Shown: piece by piece, positions 62,313 to 64,000 of the stretch
Layout: each line of letters starts with the position of its first letter
How positions within the stretch are numbered: position 1 is the stretch's first letter
Assembly: GCA_903875575.1 (NCBI GenBank)
Contig: CAIQWJ010000074.1
Coordinates: forward strand, 156,004-220,003
Source of the DNA: an uncultured Acidobacteriia bacterium
GTDB taxonomy: Bacteria > Acidobacteriota > Terriglobia > Bryobacterales > Bryobacteraceae
Reading direction: 5' to 3'
DNA: 64,000 bases
Position numbers and translations under genes: made by a program
The notes under the pieces: generated by a model
The model's input: only the letters and a program-made list of their open reading frames with translations
Databases searched by the model: none
What the model was told of the DNA's origin: nothing

Positions 62313-62573
62313 TTGAAGCCGGAGAACCCGGACTGGCTGATCAGGTTGCGACCCCGGGAAATTGCCGCGCGTTGTCGTTGCGGTGACGATTTTTGCGCAA
62401 CGTTTTATACACAGCCCAAATCCAGGGTTGCCTGCGGAGAAGGCCCCGGAAACCATACGCTCTCGCCGGCGGAAGGCCTGATGAGTCTCGACGTGGCTGG
62501 CGATCGCATCACGTGCGTGGAGGTTCTGTTCCGAAACGAAATCCGGAAAGCGCTGGACGTTGTCTTCCCCTGA
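62313..62573 (+). CDS. small hypothetical protein
   Basis: An 86-residue protein starting at TTG. It has Cys-rich C-R-C-G-D-D-F-C (~residues 21-28) and a beta-rich second half (HTLSPAEGLMSLDVAGDRITCVEVLFRN). No family is recognised; the Cys cluster may bind a metal. It ends six bases before the convergent large gene and is divergent from the GyrI-like gene. Confidence 0.4.
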   Translation: MKPENPDWLIRLRPREIAARCRCGDDFCATFYTQPKSRVACGEGPGNHTLSPAEGLMSLDVAGDRITCVEVLFRNEIRKALDVVFP

Positions 62574-62579
62574 TGTGAA

Positions 62580-64000
62580 TCAAAGCCCCAGCACGCCCCG
62601 CACCACCCCGTCGCGTACAGCCTCCATCTCAAATCCCAGCCCCCGGCAGACTTCCACCATCTGCGGATTCTCTCCAGGTATTTCCACGCTCACGCGGTCC
62701 AACTTCTCACTCCGGGCAATCTCCAGCAGCCGTCGCGAAATTTCCGTTCCCAGGCCCCGCCCCTGATACTCGTCCATCGCCAGCATCGTCAGACTTGCCT
62801 CATTCAGCAAGTGCGCCTTGCTCAGCCGACCCACCGCGATAATTTCCACCGCCTGCGCCACCGGGTCCCATCGCTCCGCCACCAGAGCGATCTCGCGATC
62901 ATAATCGCCGAAGCAAACCCGCACCAGCCTGTCATGCGCCACCCGCTCGTCGAACGGCATCGGCTCGGCAAACCGCTGCTGTACCGTGCGCTCGGAAAGC
63001 TTTGCATGGAAATCCACAATCAGATTCTCGTCTTCGGGGCGAATCGGCCGAATCGTCACCTCGGTGCCGTCATCGTCGAATCGCCATGTCTTCACATACC
63101 GCACCGGGTACGGCCGGATCGCCGATTTCGGCGGGCTCAACACATCGGCGCCATGCAGTACCACGCGCGCATCCAGCGCCAGCAAACCATCCCCTGACGC
63201 CATCAACGGATTGATATCGATCTCTTTGATCCACTTCTGTTCCATCACAAGATAACTGAAACGGACCAGCAGCCTTTGTAGTTCCGCCAGATCCACGGGC
63301 TTACGTCCGCGCACACCGCGCAGCGCCGTGTAGATCTTCGTTCGCTCCATGAGTAGACGGGCCAGAGTCGTGTTCAGCGGCGGCAATCCGATCGCCCGGT
63401 CCTTATAAACTTCCACCAACTGTCCGCCGCTGCCGAACAGCAGTACCGGACCGAACTGAGAATCCACGCTGGAACCGAGGATTAGTTCGTACCCTTCCGC
63501 CCGAATCATCGGCTGTACTGTTACGCCAAGAAAGTGCTCCGCTCCCGCCTTGCGTGTCACCGAGTCTTTGATCCGCTGAAACGCGCCGCGCACCGCCGCT
63601 TCGTCCGCCAGATTGAGTTGCACTCCCCCGACGTCCGTCTTATGCGTCACAGTTTCAGAGTGCAGCTTGAGTACGACGGGATATCCAACGCGCCCCGCGG
63701 CACCCGCCGCCTGCTCTGCGCTTGCTGCAATCTCTGTCCGAACCGTGGGAATTCCGTAGGCCCGAAGCAGATCCTTCGACTCGGCCTCCGTCAGCAAGGT
63801 GCGCCCCTTCGCGCGAATAGCGTCAATCCACGCGGTGGCGGCCTTGCGCGCTGACGCCTGATCGACTCCGCCGGGATCATCCGACTCAAAGTCTTCCGGA
63901 GTTTCGTACAGGGCTTTCAGATTCGCGCTGTAGCTCCACATGAGCTGGAACACCCGCGCTGCGGAATCGGGATAGCCGTAGGTGGGAATACCTGCCTGAC
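62580..64000 (-). CDS. acyl-CoA synthetase (NDP-forming)-like ATP-grasp / GNAT fusion, 5' end outside the window
   Basis: At least 473 residues are visible, read open to the right edge (Q-A-G-I-P-T-Y-G at the edge). The N-terminal visible portion joins the acetate/acyl-CoA ligase succinyl-CoA-synthetase-like domain (IPTYGYPDSAARVFQLM). The ATP-grasp part spans ~from LTEAESKDLLRAYGIPTVRTE through GYPVVLKLHSETVTHKTDVGGV and EIDINPLMASGDGLLALDARVVL. The C-terminal ~150 residues are a GNAT acetyltransferase (TIRPIRPEDENL; MLAMDEYQGRGLGTEISRRLL). This architecture matches Pat/AcsA-type protein acetyltransferases with an acyl-CoA synthetase-like half that regulate metabolic enzymes. Confidence 0.85.
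   Translation of the reverse strand, partial: QAGIPTYGYPDSAARVFQLMWSYSANLKALYETPEDFESDDPGGVDQASARKAATAWIDAIRAKGRTLLTEAESKDLLRAYGIPTVRTEIAASAEQAAGAAGRVGYPVVLKLHSETVTHKTDVGGVQLNLADEAAVRGAFQRIKDSVTRKAGAEHFLGVTVQPMIRAEGYELILGSSVDSQFGPVLLFGSGGQLVEVYKDRAIGLPPLNTTLARLLMERTKIYTALRGVRGRKPVDLAELQRLLVRFSYLVMEQKWIKEIDINPLMASGDGLLALDARVVLHGADVLSPPKSAIRPYPVRYVKTWRFDDDGTEVTIRPIRPEDENLIVDFHAKLSERTVQQRFAEPMPFDERVAHDRLVRVCFGDYDREIALVAERWDPVAQAVEIIAVGRLSKAHLLNEASLTMLAMDEYQGRGLGTEISRRLLEIARSEKLDRVSVEIPGENPQMVEVCRGLGFEMEAVRDGVVRGVLGL

Noticed and set aside
1..64000. CRISPR array, prophage, insertion sequence or integrase
   Set aside because: No spaced direct repeats, transposase motifs, or phage structural genes were found on either strand.

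Overview
The window reads as a chromosomal segment (about 60% GC by eye) from an Acidobacteriota bacterium, most likely of the Solibacter/Bryobacter type. The clues are a Solibacter-type C-terminal cell-surface domain (TIGR03437-like) on a broken secreted protein, a BlaI regulator followed by tandem M56-peptidase/TonB proteins, a Tat-exported mannonate dehydratase-like protein, a SEC-C protein of a family common in this group, and a Ser/Thr-kinase/TPR type gene. No phage, plasmid, insertion sequence or CRISPR array was seen. Assignments rest on motif and family recognition only; no searches were run.

Layout. 0-7 kb: a three-gene transglutaminase / circularly permuted ATP-grasp + alpha-E / transglutaminase operon of the peptide-ligation type. 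7-14.9 kb: a PAS-LuxR regulator, a heavy-metal RND efflux set (TolC, lipoprotein adaptor, CusA/CzcA-like pump), a small membrane protein and a decayed DUF4097-like gene, closed by a strong hairpin terminator. 15-19.4 kb (minus strand): BamA followed by two OmpH/Skp-type chaperones, an outer-membrane biogenesis unit. 19.7-25.4 kb: a membrane protein, a zinc-ribbon rhomboid protease, mannonate dehydratase, and a metal operon of a soluble MgtE-N/CBS protein, an Nramp-like transporter with altered metal-site motifs, and a frataxin-like protein. 25.4-25.75 kb: a gene-poor stretch with hairpins and a tiny hydrophobic ORF with a consensus ribosome-binding site. 25.75-31.6 kb: BlaI, two M56/TonB/POTRA-like proteins and a divergent secreted protein. 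31.6-41 kb: GNAT, M28 peptidase, DUF481 protein, hrcA-grpE-dnaJ, an octaheme cytochrome, a membrane MutS-like ATPase and tRNA-Val(CAC).

41-50 kb is the most accessory part: a secreted esterase, the SEC-C protein with a duplicated 21-bp repeat, a chimeric gene that joins a nuclease-like domain to a kinase C-lobe and TPR region, an isolated ligAB-type extradiol dioxygenase pair, and a secreted metalloprotease gene broken by two frameshifts and a lost start codon. 50-57 kb: a PQQ-propeller dehydrogenase / cytochrome c / GT39-like operon and a GMC oxidoreductase with its small subunit. 57-64 kb: alpha-L-fucosidase, tyrosine phosphatase, Crp/Fnr regulator and the RIC iron-sulfur repair protein behind a well-placed Crp/Fnr-type site, then a GyrI-like protein and the C-terminal part of an acyl-CoA-synthetase-like ATP-grasp/GNAT protein running off the right edge.

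The strongest leads are the nuclease/kinase chimera at 43926-46535, the M56-TonB-POTRA-TonB receptor pair under BlaI, the MgtE-N / Nramp-like / frataxin operon, the Crp/Fnr site before RIC, and the tiny ORF with structured flanks at 25.4-25.75 kb.
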